Source: CAVTBT01 sp963733065
Lineage (GTDB): Bacteria; Actinomycetota; Thermoleophilia; Gaiellales; Gaiellaceae
DNA: 64,000 nt
NCBI GenBank assembly: GCA_963733065.1
Contig: CAVTBT010000005.1
Coordinates: 310,001-374,000, forward strand
Reading direction: 5' to 3'
Position numbers and translations under genes: made by a program
The notes under the pieces: model-generated
What the model was told of the DNA's origin: nothing
The model's database searches: none
The model's input: only the letters and a program-made list of their open reading frames with translations
Part shown: positions 16,548 to 26,043 of the stretch, in pieces
Numbering within the stretch: the first letter of the stretch is position 1
How the letters are laid out: the number at the start of each line of letters is the position of its first letter

Positions 16548-18551
16548 CTAGGCCACCCGCTCGAGCAGCGCCTGGGCGCGCGCGGCGACGTTGTCCGGCG
16601 TGAAGCCGAAGCGCTCGAGCACCTCGTTGCCGGGCGCCGATGCGCCGAAGCCGTCGATCGCCAGCGAGTCGCCGCGGTCGCCGACCCATTGCTTCCAGCC
16701 GAGTGAGATCCCGGCCTCGACGGACAGTCGGGCCGAGACGTCCGCCGGCAGCACCTCGTCGCGGTAGTCGGCGGGCTGCTCGGCGAAGAGCTCCCAGCAG
16801 GGCATGGAGACGACGCGGACGTTCGTGCCCTCCATGCGCTTCGCGCCCTCGAGCGCCACCGAGACCTCCGACCCCGTGGCGATCACGATCAGGTCGGGCT
16901 CCCCCTCGCCCGACTGCCAGAGGACGTACGCGCCGCGCAGCGCTCCCTCGGCCGGCGCCACCTGGGAGCGGTCGAGTGTCGGCACCTTCTGCCGGGAGAG
17001 CGCGAGCGCCACCGGGCCGCCTTGCCGCTCGAGGGCGATGCGCCACGCCATCGCCGTCTCGTTCGCGTCGGCGGGCCGCACGTACCAGAGGTTCGGGATC
17101 GCGCGCAGCGCCATGTGGTGCTCGACCGGCTGGTGCGTCGGCCCGTCCTCGCCGAGGCCGACCGAGTCGTGGGTCCACGCCCACACCGTCTCGATGCCCA
17201 TGAGCGCCGAGAGTCGGACGGCGGGTCGCATGTAGTCCGAGAAGATCAGGAAGGTCGAGCCGTACGGCTTGAGCATCGCCGGGTTGAGGGCGATGCCGTT
17301 CACGATCGAGCCCATCGCGTGCTCGCGGATGCCGAAGGGAATGTTGCGCCCGGCGTGCGTCTTCGCGAACACGCCGCCGCCCCCGAACTCGGTGTACGTC
17401 GACTCGACGAGGTCGGCGGCGCCGCCCACCATCGTCGGCGTGAACGGCACGAGCGCCTGCATGACCTGCTTCCCCGCTGCGCGCGTCGCCAGCTCTTCGC
17501 CGGCCTCGAACTCCGGAAGCGCCGCCTCCCACCCCGGTCGCGGGCTGCCGCTGTGGTCGGCTTCCCACTCCTCGCGCAGCGCCGGGAAGGCCGTACCCCA
17601 GCGCTCGAAGCGGTCGCGCCACTCCTGCTCGAGCTCGATGCCGCGCTCGCGACCGTCCATGTGCTCGGCGACCTCGGCCGGCACCACGAACTGCTGGTCG
17701 GGATCCCAGCCGAGCACCTCCTTCGTCGCGCGCACCTCGTCCTCGCCGAGCGGCGAGCCGTGCGACTTGGCGGTGTCGACGGCGTGCGGCGCCGGGTACG
17801 CGATGTGGCTGCGCAGGACGATGAGCGACGGCCGGTCGGTCTCCTCGGCGCCCGCCCGGAGGGCGGACTCGAGCGCGTCGACGTCCTCGGAGTCGTCGAC
17901 GTGCTGGACGTGCCAGCCGTACGCCTCGAACCGGGCGCCCTTGTCCTCGGTCGTGAAGGTGAGCGCGGTCGTACCGTCGATCGTGATGTGGTTGTCGTCG
18001 TAGACGTAGACGAGCTCGCCGAGGCCGAGATGGCCGGCGATCGAGGCCGCCTCCTGCGACACGCCCTCCATGAGGTCGCCGTCGGAGCAGATCGCGTAGA
18101 TGCGGTGGTCGATGACCGTGTGGTGAGGCCGGTTGTAGCGCTCGGCGAGAAACCGCTCGGCGATGGCCATGCCGACGCCGTTCGCGAACCCCTGGCCGAG
18201 CGGCCCCGTCGTCGTCTCGACGCCCTCCGTCAGGAAGTGCTCCGGGTGGCCGGGCGTCCGGGACTGCCACTGGCGGAAGCGCTTCAGCTCCTCCAGCGAG
18301 AGGTTGTAGCCGGAGAGGTGGAGCGAGGCGTACTGGAGGATGCACGCGTGGCCGGCGGAGAGGACGAAGCGGTCTCGATTCGGCCACTCGGGATTCGCCG
18401 GGTTGTGCCGGAGCACGTGCCGGTACAGCACGTAGGCGAGCGGCGCGAGCGCCATCGCCGTCCCGGGGTGGCCTGCGTTCGCCTTCTGCACGCTGTCCAT
18501 CGCGAGCGTGCGGATCGTGTCGATCGAGAGCCTGCGGACGTCGTCTGTCAC
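16548..18551 (-). CDS. tkt: Transketolase
   Basis: Thiamine-diphosphate enzyme that moves two-carbon units between sugar phosphates. 667 residues, full length. It contains NAGHPGTAMALAP, TTGPLGQGFANGVGMA, the ThDP and metal motif GDLMEGVSQEAA...YDDNHITIDG, and the pyrimidine-domain Glu in FGIREHAMG. The GTG start at 18551 overlaps the upstream kinase stop as GTGA. Confidence 0.97.
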   Translation of the reverse strand: MTDDVRRLSIDTIRTLAMDSVQKANAGHPGTAMALAPLAYVLYRHVLRHNPANPEWPNRDRFVLSAGHACILQYASLHLSGYNLSLEELKRFRQWQSRTPGHPEHFLTEGVETTTGPLGQGFANGVGMAIAERFLAERYNRPHHTVIDHRIYAICSDGDLMEGVSQEAASIAGHLGLGELVYVYDDNHITIDGTTALTFTTEDKGARFEAYGWHVQHVDDSEDVDALESALRAGAEETDRPSLIVLRSHIAYPAPHAVDTAKSHGSPLGEDEVRATKEVLGWDPDQQFVVPAEVAEHMDGRERGIELEQEWRDRFERWGTAFPALREEWEADHSGSPRPGWEAALPEFEAGEELATRAAGKQVMQALVPFTPTMVGGAADLVESTYTEFGGGGVFAKTHAGRNIPFGIREHAMGSIVNGIALNPAMLKPYGSTFLIFSDYMRPAVRLSALMGIETVWAWTHDSVGLGEDGPTHQPVEHHMALRAIPNLWYVRPADANETAMAWRIALERQGGPVALALSRQKVPTLDRSQVAPAEGALRGAYVLWQSGEGEPDLIVIATGSEVSVALEGAKRMEGTNVRVVSMPCWELFAEQPADYRDEVLPADVSARLSVEAGISLGWKQWVGDRGDSLAIDGFGASAPGNEVLERFGFTPDNVAARAQALLERVA

Positions 18552-19891
18552 GTCACTCCTCGCATGAGCCGTAGGTGTCGCTCCATCGCGGAACGATATG
18601 CCTCCGCACGATCCCTGCGCGGCGCGACGATCCCCGAAACGGGCGGCGCCGGCGGCGTGTGCCCGAGACGCTCCAGCACCGAGACCGCCGCGCCGCGGGC
18701 GCTGGCCTCGGGCTCCGCCGAGACGGCCAGCGGCCGCTCGAGGACGTCGGCCACGATCTGCAGCCACGCCGTGTTGCCGGCGAGCGCACCGCCGCTGACG
18801 ACGATCTCCTCGACCGGGGGCAGCAGGTCGGCCACGCGGCGGAGCTCGAGCGCGACACCTTCGAGCCCCGCCTGCAGGAGGTCGAGCGGGGTGGTCTCGA
18901 AGCGCAGGCCCGCCACCGTGCCACGGCGGGCGGCGTTCCAGCCGGGCGCACGCTCCCCCGCGAGCAGCGGGACGAACGTCAGGCCATGGCCGGCGGGCGG
19001 TCTGGCCGCGAGCTCGCGCGCGTGGTCCGGCAGTCGCAGCGTCCGCTGTAGCCAGCCGTGCAGGTTGCCGCCGGTCGACAGCGAGCCGCCGACCAGCGCC
19101 CGCGCAGCGTCGACCCGGTAGCGGAAGAGACCGGGCGGCGGCGGGCCGGGCGCCTCGGTCACGATGCGCAGCGCCGCGGACGTGCCGACGTTGAGCGCTG
19201 CGCGGTCGTCGCTCGTGCAGCCGGAGCCGAGATTCGAGCAGGCGCCGTCGCCGAGCGCCGGATACCAGCCGTCGACCGGCTCGTCGGACACCTCGGGCAG
19301 GCGATCCTCGTCGACGCCGAGCACGGCGAGCAGCTCGCTGTCCCAGCCTGCGTCCGTCCACAGACCCGTCGCCGACGCCATCGAGCGGCTCGTCCGCAGC
19401 ACTCCCGTCTCGTGCCACAGGAGCCAGTCGGCGAAGCCGACGAAGCGGCGTGCGCCGGCGAACGCGGCCGGCTCCTCGACGGCGAGCCAGCGGAGCTTCG
19501 CGGGCCAGAAGCTCGCGTGCAGCGGGCAGCCCGTGCGGGCATGCACGTCGGCGGCGTCGAGCTGTCCGGCGAGCTCGTCGGCCGCCGCGGCGGAGCGGAT
19601 GTCGCGCCAGGTCAGTAGCGCCGTCACGGGTCGCCCACTGTCGTCGAGCGCCAGCAGCGAGTGCCAGAAGCACGAGGCGGCGACGACCTCGTCCGAGCCT
19701 CCGTGGCCACGGCGCGTCGCGTGCAGGACGCCCCGCGCGTCGGCCAGGAGCCGATCGGCATCGAGGATGCCGCCCGGCGCGAGCCGGTAGCGCCGCTGCG
19801 CGCCGGCGTCCCGCACCGCCGTCGCCGTCTCGTCGTAGATCCACGCACGAACCGACGAGCTGCCGACGTCGAGAGCGATGACGCGGGTCAC
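18548..19891 (-). CDS. FGGY-family carbohydrate kinase, probable gluconokinase
   Basis: First gene of the pentose phosphate operon. 447 residues with two actin-like domains: the N-terminal DVGSSSVRAWIYDE binds ATP phosphates, LLTWRDIRS and GCPLHASFWPAKL line the sugar site, and the C-terminal VPLLAGERAPGWN and IVVSGGALAGNTAWLQ close the nucleotide site. FGGY kinases act on gluconate, xylulose, glycerol and others. Gluconate is inferred because 6-phosphogluconate would feed gnd in the same operon. Confidence 0.82.
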   Translation of the reverse strand: MTRVIALDVGSSSVRAWIYDETATAVRDAGAQRRYRLAPGGILDADRLLADARGVLHATRRGHGGSDEVVAASCFWHSLLALDDSGRPVTALLTWRDIRSAAAADELAGQLDAADVHARTGCPLHASFWPAKLRWLAVEEPAAFAGARRFVGFADWLLWHETGVLRTSRSMASATGLWTDAGWDSELLAVLGVDEDRLPEVSDEPVDGWYPALGDGACSNLGSGCTSDDRAALNVGTSAALRIVTEAPGPPPPGLFRYRVDAARALVGGSLSTGGNLHGWLQRTLRLPDHARELAARPPAGHGLTFVPLLAGERAPGWNAARRGTVAGLRFETTPLDLLQAGLEGVALELRRVADLLPPVEEIVVSGGALAGNTAWLQIVADVLERPLAVSAEPEASARGAAVSVLERLGHTPPAPPVSGIVAPRRDRAEAYRSAMERHLRLMRGVT

Positions 19892-19957
19892 GCGCGGCGC
19901 AGTTCAGGCGAGGGGCGGTCGACATCGGCGCCCGCAGGATGGCAGAGGCAGCGCGTG

Positions 19958-20987
19958 CTAGAGGCTGCAGAGCGCGTACGCGGTGACGGTCATCGTCTGG
20001 GTCGCGCCGAGGGCCGCGATGCTGACGACCCCCACCGCCGTCCACGTCGTCGTGCTGCTCGGGTACGACGTCTGCAGTTGCGCACGTTCCTTCTGCGTCG
20101 CCGTCGTGGTCACCAGCGCGCCGCCGCCGAGCAGGACCTTGCCCACCGCGCACGACGCGGTGGCGGTGACGGTCACGTTGCGCCCGGCGTTCGCGGCCGA
20201 CGTCACCGGTGTTCCTGTGACGCGGGTCGAGCCCCCGGGGCCGGGAACGCCCTGCGGACCGGCGGCACCGGCGGGACCGGCTGGACCAGCGGGACCGGCG
20301 GGGCCTGGAGGACCGGCAGCGCCGGCGGGACCGGCAGGCCCGCCCGGGCCTGCGGCGCCGGCGGGACCGGCTGGACCGACCGCCCCGGCTGGGCCGGCGG
20401 GACCGGCAGCTCCGTTCGCGCCGGCAGGTCCGGCAGGTCCAGGTAGGACCGGCAGGGCCAGCCGCCCCTGTAGCTCCGGTCGCCCCGGCAGGACCAGTCC
20501 GCCCCGTCAGCGCCGGTCGCGCCGGCAGGTCCGGCAGGTCCAGGTGGGCCGGCCGCCCCGGTAGCTCCGCGGGCCAGCCGGACCGGCGGCTCCGGTCGCG
20601 CCCGGAGGACCGTCGGCGCCCTGCGGGCCGTTGGCCCCGGCGAGCCCCTGCGGCCCCGCGTCGCCTCGTGGTCCCTGCGCTCCTGCCGGCCCGACGGCTC
20701 CCGGTGGCCCTGCTCCGCCGTCCGTCCCGTCCGCGACCAGCCGGTCCGGCAGGACCTCGCCGGCGCCAGGAGAGCCGGAGCTCGGTCGCGCGACAGCCGA
20801 AGGTGGCGTTGATCACCCGCAGCGCGCCCGTCGCCGTCTCGAAGCACGCACCGACGACTCCGTTCGGTGAGGGAATGCCCGGGTGCGTCGTCCGGCTGTC
20901 GCCGGCAGCGGACGCGACGGCGACGAGCACGACGGCGCCGAGCGCCGTCAGGCCGACGATCCTTCGGAACGAATGCCGTGCGCTGAT
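19958..20987 (-). pseudogene. Collagen-like repeat secreted protein, interrupted by four frame breaks
   Basis: N-terminal part: SFRRIVGLTALGAVVLVAVA signal segment, then GVVGACFETATGALRVIN, a motif common before collagen-like repeats. Next come about 40 Gly-X-Y triplets and a C-terminal domain (NVTVTATASCAVGKVLLGGG to ALCSL). The Gly-X-Y reading changes frame near 20735, 20569, 20496 and 20441. Three breaks are repaired exactly by dropping one base; the one at 20569 also leaves one residue short. A strong AGGAGG lies six bases before codon ATC at 20987 rather than ATG or GTG. Either a decayed gene or local sequence error. Confidence 0.75.
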
Positions 20988-21129
20988 GGCTGTCCTCCTC
21001 GTATCTGCCGAAATCGCCGCGCAGCGGTCTGCAATCGCGGCGAGACTAGATCGTCGGTCGGCTGGCAAGGCTGGCACCGGCACGCGGCCGAGCGGACGCG
21101 CCAGGCGGCATGCCACTACCCTTCGGCCG

Positions 21130-22993
21130 ATGGCCGTGCTGATCGCTTCCAGTCTCCGAAAGGAGTTCTCGGGCGAGCCGCTGTTCGACGGCGTCTCGTT
21201 CAAGCTCGAACGCCGCGAGCGGCTCACGCTCTCTGGCCCGAACGGCGCCGGCAAGACGACGCTGCTCCGCGCCCTGATGGGCGAGACCTCGCTCCAGGGC
21301 GGCGAGCTCGCGTTCGCGAAGGGCACGCGCATCGCGCTCCACGACCAGCGCCCGCCGCGCGAGTCGGGCGCCACGCTCCGCGAGTACGCGCTCTCCGGAG
21401 CGGCCGACCTCGTGGGGCTCGAAGAGGAGCTGCGACGCCTCGAGACGGCGATGGCGAGTGGCGACCACGGTCCGGTGACGATGCGGCGCTACAGCGACGC
21501 ACAGGCACGCCTGGAGCACGCGGGCGGCTACCGCTGGCGCGACCGCGCCGATGCAGTCGTGCGCGGCCTCGGCTTCGTGGACGACGACCTCGATCGCCGA
21601 CTCGAGACGTTCTCCGGCGGAGAGCTGACACGAGCGTCGCTGGCGCGCGCCCTTGCCGGCGATCCCGACCTGCTCCTCCTCGACGAGCCCACCAACCACC
21701 TCGACATGGCGTCGATCGAGTGGCTCGAGACGGAGCTCGCCTCGCTGGACACGGCGATCGTGCTCGTCGCGCACGACCGCTGGTTCCTCGAGGCGGTCTC
21801 GACGGCGGTGCTCGAGCTCGACAGACGGCCGTTCGACCTTCTTCGCCGGTCCGTGGCACGCCTGGCGCCAGGAGCGGGCGGCGCGCGCCCTGAACGCAGC
21901 CAAGGTGGCCGAGCGGCAAGCCGAGGACATCGCCCGCCTCGACCGGTTCGTGGCTCGCTTCCGCTACGGCACGAAGTCACGGCAGGCACAGGCGAAGCTC
22001 AAGCAGATCGCGCGCATCGAGGCCGAGCGCGTCGAGGCGCCTCGCGGCACCCGTCGAACGCTCGGCTTCGAGTTCCTGAAGCCGGCGCGGAGCGGCCGCG
22101 TGGTGGTCGACGTGGAGGACGTGACGCTCTCCGCAGGTGACAAGCCGCTGCTCGACGGCGCATCGCTCGCGCTCGAGCGCGGCGAGCACGTGGCCCTCGT
22201 CGGGCCGAACGGCTCCGGCAAGACGACGCTGCTCGAAGCCGTGATCGGCGTGCGCGAGGTCGACGGCGGGCGCGTGCGGGTCGGCCACGGCGTCGAGATC
22301 GGCTACTTCTCGCAGCACGAGGCGGAGCTCGACGAACGCGGCTCGGTGCTCGAATGCGCGATGGGTGCGACGGGTCTCCAGCGCCCGCAGGCCCAGGCGC
22401 TTCTCGGGCGCTTTCTGTTCTCGGGCTGGGACGCGCACGAGAAGCCGGTCGCGGCGCTCTCCGGCGGCGAGCGGCGCCGCCTCGCGCTGGCACTCGTGGT
22501 GGCCTCCGGCGCGAACTTCCTCGTGCTCGACGAGCCCACGAACCACCTCGACCTCGAGAGCCGCGAGTCCCTCGAAGCGGCCCTCGAGGCCTTTCCCGGC
22601 ACGGTGCTGCTCGTGACGCACGACCGTGCGCTGCTGGACGCGGTGGCGGACCGCATCGTCGAGGTGGAGGCCCGCTCGCTCCGGTCGTTCCCGGGCGGGT
22701 GGGCCGACCTCGTGCGCCGACGCACCGAGGAGCGCGAGCAGGTCACGGCTCCTGCGCCCGAACCGAAGGAGCCCCGCGCTCGGCCCTCGAAGCCGGCATC
22801 GCGCCGGCCCTCGGAGCTGGAGCGCGTCGAGGCATCGATCGCGACGACCGAGGCGCGGGTCGCCGACCTGGAACGCGAGCTCGCCGAGGACTGGGGCAAC
22901 GTCGACACGCTCGCCGCCCACCGCGCCGCCCGCGAGGAGCTGCAGGCTCTGCTCGCCCGCTGGGAACAGCTCTTCGAGGCGGCGCAGGCGTAG
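21130..22993 (+). pseudogene. ABC-F family ATPase, single frame break near 21820-21826
   Basis: Two fused ABC ATPase domains without membrane segments, the layout of ABC-F ribosome-associated translation factors. Domain 1 has GPNGAGKTT, FSGGELTRASLA and LLLLDEPTNHLD. Domain 2 has GPNGSGKTT, LSGGERRRLALA and FLVLDEPTNHLD. Between them, VLELD should continue into GRSTFFAGPWHAWRQE, but four bases replace three at 21823-21826, so the frame shifts. As written, the first half terminates at 22140. The C-terminal end (ELERVEASIATTEARVADLE) is the usual coiled coil. Correcting one base gives about 620 residues. Confidence 0.85.
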
Positions 22994-23031
22994 GTTCCAC
23001 TGCGGCCAGCCGACGACGCTCAATCCGGAGC

Positions 23032-23118
23032 TCAGCTCGGCTCGAGCGTGTAGCTCAGCACGAAGACGACGACGACGATCAGAACGACGACGATCAACAG
23101 CCACCACCCGAGGGACAC
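23032..23118 (-). CDS. Candidate 28-aa membrane protein
   Basis: A short frame from GTG 23118 to TGA 23032 encodes one long hydrophobic helix of mostly Val, Ile and Leu, flanked by SLGWW and SYTLEPS. Third positions are G or C throughout. There is no clear ribosome site and no known family; it could be chance. Confidence 0.35.
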   Translation of the reverse strand: MSLGWWLLIVVVLIVVVVFVLSYTLEPS

Positions 23119-23126
23119 AGCGACGC

Positions 23127-23881
23127 CTAGACGACACCAGAGGTCACGCTGATCGTGTTGTTGGGTCGGAACACGAGCCTGACCCAAGGATGGCGGTCGG
23201 GGCCGCAGCCGATCCTCGGAAGGATGCAGATCTCGGCCGTGCCCTGAACCTTCATCTCGACGCGATCACTGTAGATCGTGGCCCACGGGTAGGTTGGATC
23301 GAGGCCCTTCCACACCCAGGGCGTACGGACGAAGACCGCGTCTGCGTGAAGCTCCGAGCGATTGAACGAATAGATCCGGACGACCCGGGACGTAGCAGAC
23401 ACGAAACTGCGTCTGCACCCTGATCACCTCTAACCATCCGAAGGTCTGAGCGAACGCCTGGACGTGTCGCTGCGTCTTGCATCGCACGGTTACGCCCCCC
23501 GACGCGGCAATTGACGAGACGCCGAACTCGGGATATGTCGTCGAGTTCGAAGGCGAGACCTGCACATCGGTGTCGCAGGCGTCCCCGAGATGGTCGCCAT
23601 CGGCATTTCCCTGGCCGGCGTTGCTGATCGACGGACAGTTGTCCCGATAGTCCGAGACGCCGTCTCCATCGCCATCACTCGGGGGAGGCAGTCGGGGAGG
23701 GAGGAGGCGGGGACGGAGGCGGCGGCGCGGGCGGCGGAGGAGGCGGCGGCGCGCAGTTGCCCTCGTCGTCGCAGACGATCGAGTCGCCGGCGGCCACCTT
23801 TGCGGTTGCGCTCTGACCGCCCGCCAGCGCGACGACGAGCACGATCGCGCCGGCGAGCAGCACGGCAAGTCTTCGTGACAT
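23127..23881 (-). pseudogene. Secreted thrombospondin-type-3-like protein, two frame breaks
   Basis: Starts at ATG 23881 behind AAGGGAG. A signal peptide (RRLAVLLAGAIVLVVALAGG) is followed by a Cys pair (CDDEGNC), a proline/serine tract, one calcium-binding TSP3-type repeat (SDGDGDGVSDYRDNCPS...DGDHLGDACDTD), then a C-terminal domain ending in WVRLVFRPNNTISVTSG. The frame is lost in a run of five G near 23681-23685 and again in GGG at 23387-23389. Removing one base at each restores a single reading of about 250 residues. Cell-surface role inferred. Confidence 0.75.
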
Positions 23882-24002
23882 GTGTTTTCTCCCTTGGCGA
23901 CGGATTGGACTCGATCCATGGAAGCCGCCCGGGCCTCCGCCGTCGAGGGCTCGCGCAAACATGTCACTGATCCGATGCAGACTCGTGACAGGACGACACG
24001 TC

Positions 24003-24015
24003 CATGTGACACATG
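24003..24015. promoter_or_regulatory. Palindrome CATGTGACACATG at the sigma-factor start
   Basis: A perfect 13-bp palindrome whose right end contains the ATG at 24013. Part of it (CATGTCAC) recurs at 23958. It may be an operator for the sigma operon. No regulator is identified. Confidence 0.35.
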
Positions 24016-24567
24016 AGGGCCCGGCGACGTAAAGACGACGTGCAGACGATGACGCTCACCGCGAGCGCCGCGGCCGCCGGACGCCCCGCGTTCGCAACCG
24101 TCGCCGAGGCGCATCTCGACGACGTCTACGGCTACCTGCTCTACGTCACGCGGAACCGCGCGCAGGCGGAGGATCTCGCCGGCGAGACGTTCGAGAAAGC
24201 CCTCCGGGCCTGGCACCGGTTCGATGCCGCCCGTGGCAGCGCGAGGACGTGGCTGCTGAACATCGCCCGCACGACGGCGCTCGACTGGTTCCGCTCCGAG
24301 GAACGCCGCCGCCGCCGCGAGCGCCTGGCGGCGCCGGTCGAGTACCACGATCCCGGATTCGCGGAGGGTCTCTCGGCCGAGCTGGAAGACGCGCTGCGCT
24401 CGCTCAGCGCCGCGGAGCGCGAGGTGATCGCGCTCCGTGTCCTCCTCGAGCTCGACGGCGAGGAGACCGCGAGGGTGCTCGGGATCAGCCCGACCGCCTG
24501 CTCGACACGCCTGTCGCGTGCCCTGAAGAAGCTCGAGGAGAAGGTGAGGAGCCATGAGCTCGTCTGA
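24013..24567 (+). CDS. ECF-type RNA polymerase sigma factor
   Basis: 184 residues. Region 2 is ATVAEAHLDDVYGYLLYVTR followed by AQAEDLAGETFEKALRAWHRF; region 4 is SLSAAEREVIALRVLLELDGEETA with helix-turn-helix VLGISPTACSTRLSRALKKL. ATG 24049 or GTG 24040 are possible alternative starts, since the first dozen residues are basic and poorly conserved in type. It overlaps the next gene by 14 bp, as sigma and anti-sigma pairs often do. Confidence 0.9.
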   Translation: MRARRRKDDVQTMTLTASAAAAGRPAFATVAEAHLDDVYGYLLYVTRNRAQAEDLAGETFEKALRAWHRFDAARGSARTWLLNIARTTALDWFRSEERRRRRERLAAPVEYHDPGFAEGLSAELEDALRSLSAAEREVIALRVLLELDGEETARVLGISPTACSTRLSRALKKLEEKVRSHELV

Positions 24568-25621
24568 CCTGATGGACCAGATCCGCGCGACCCGCCCCGC
24601 GGCACCGCAGGAACTGCGCGAGCGCGTGCGCGCCATCGCGGCGACGGAACAGCCGGCGCGGCAGCCGTTCCTCTCCCGGCTTCGCCCGCGCCGGCTCGCG
24701 CTCGTCGCCGCTCCTGCGTTCGCAGTGCTGGCCGTCGTCGGCGCCGGAGTGATCGGGTTCACCGCAACGCGCGACGAGGCGCCGGTGTCCGGCGTCGCGC
24801 TGGAGTCCGTCGGCCAGCCCAACACGTTCTCCGAGACGGGCGCCGATCGTGCGGACGCCGACACGACGCTCGCCCAGCCTCCCGCCGCGGGCACGGCCGA
24901 GGCGCAGCGGGGGAGCGCGCCGGCGCCGGCGCCGGGCCGCGCGCAGCGCTACGAGGCGGCGCTCCGCCTGCGCGTGGAGGACGCTGACGCCCTCTCCGAC
25001 GCGACGCAGCGCGCGCTGCGGCTGACGCGCGACCTCGGCGGCTTCGTCGTCTCGCTGCGCAGCGGCGTGCCCGAGCAGGGCACGGGGGCTGCCGAGATCG
25101 TCGTGCGGGTGCCGCGCGAGCGCGTCCAACAGGCGATCGTCGGCCTGTCCGACCTCGGGACGATCCTCGCGCAGAACGTCAGCATCGACGACCTCCAGGG
25201 TCAGGTCGACGCGCTGGGCGAGCAGATCGCAGACCTCGACGCCGAGATCGCGCGCATCCGCCGCCAGCTCGCGAGGCCGAACCTGCCGCTCGAGACGCGG
25301 GCACGGCTCTCGGCCCGCCTCACGGAGGCCCGCCGCGAGGTCGCCGCGCTGCGGGACAGCAGGACCGCCACGACCCGCGAGGCGGAGCTGGCGACCGTGT
25401 CCGTCGCGCTGACGACCGAGGAGGCAGCGGCGGTGCCGCCGGGACAGAGCCGGCTCGACCGCGCGCTCGACCAGGCCGCCGAGGTGCTCGCCTGGGAGGC
25501 CGCGGCGCTCCTGCTCCTGCTCGTCACCGTTGGCCCGATCGTCGTCATCGCCGTGCTCGCCTGGCTCGGACGGCGAGTGGTGCGCCGCAGGGCCGACGAA
25601 CGGCTGCTCGAGCGCGCCTAG
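24554..25621 (+). CDS. DUF4349 membrane protein coupled to the sigma factor
   Basis: 355 residues. An N-terminal cytosolic stretch (SSDLMDQIRATRPAAPQELRERV) precedes a transmembrane helix at about 48-70. A DUF4349 extracytoplasmic domain follows (RYEAALRLRVEDADALSD...GGFVVSL...VRVPRERVQQAI), then a long coiled coil (LGEQIADLDAEIARIRRQL), and a second transmembrane helix near the C-terminus. The topology fits a sensor of the envelope. Coupling to an ECF sigma suggests it regulates that sigma, but the zinc-binding anti-sigma motif HxxxCxxC is absent. Confidence 0.8.
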   Translation: MSSSDLMDQIRATRPAAPQELRERVRAIAATEQPARQPFLSRLRPRRLALVAAPAFAVLAVVGAGVIGFTATRDEAPVSGVALESVGQPNTFSETGADRADADTTLAQPPAAGTAEAQRGSAPAPAPGRAQRYEAALRLRVEDADALSDATQRALRLTRDLGGFVVSLRSGVPEQGTGAAEIVVRVPRERVQQAIVGLSDLGTILAQNVSIDDLQGQVDALGEQIADLDAEIARIRRQLARPNLPLETRARLSARLTEARREVAALRDSRTATTREAELATVSVALTTEEAAAVPPGQSRLDRALDQAAEVLAWEAAALLLLLVTVGPIVVIAVLAWLGRRVVRRRADERLLERA

Positions 25622-26043
25622 ACTCCGGCGAGCGCGCGCACGACCTCGCGCGGCTCGGGCCAGAAGAGGAGGCGCTCCGCGTCGGCGGGCGGGCACCATC
25701 GGTACTCGTCGTGCTCCTCGTTCAGGCGCGGCTCCCATCCGGCGGGCGCCTCGGCCAGGAAGCAGTCAACGACCACCTCGGTCACATCCGCGGCGAACCG
25801 CGCACGCACGGCTTCCGATTCCTCGGCCAGCGGGTAGGTGAACCGGCGGGCGAGGTCGATGATCGGCGCGCTGAGACCGATCTCCTCGGCGAGCTCCCGC
25901 ACCGCTGCGTCGGCGGCCGTCTCTCCGGGCTCGACGCCGCCCGCGACGAGATGCCAGTACGCATCGAAACGGGGCGACCGGTGCAGGACGAGGAACTCGG
26001 TGCCGCGCCGCACCGCGACGAGCACCTCGTGCGGCGGTCTCAC
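25618..26043 (-). CDS. NUDIX hydrolase
   Basis: 141 residues with a complete Nudix box from Gly35 to Leu57 (VEPGETAADAAVREL then AEEIGL). The box coordinates Mg2+ for pyrophosphate hydrolysis. The substrate cannot be read from sequence; the short, single-domain form resembles nucleoside- or dihydroneopterin-triphosphate hydrolases. Its GTG start overlaps the stop of the ANTAR response regulator, placing it in that operon. Confidence 0.85.
   Translation of the reverse strand: MRPPHEVLVAVRRGTEFLVLHRSPRFDAYWHLVAGGVEPGETAADAAVRELAEEIGLSAPIIDLARRFTYPLAEESEAVRARFAADVTEVVVDCFLAEAPAGWEPRLNEEHDEYRWCPPADAERLLFWPEPREVVRALAGV

Noticed and set aside
16548..21374. 1,608-codon open frame on the minus strand
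   Set aside because: It only joins the tkt frame to antisense and collagen-like sequence; tkt begins at 18551 where its conserved N-terminus and the GTGA overlap lie.
21130..22140. Reading the ABC-F gene as a genuine 336-residue protein
   Set aside because: The residues after about 231 are out of frame with the conserved linker and second ATPase domain, which continue in the next frame.
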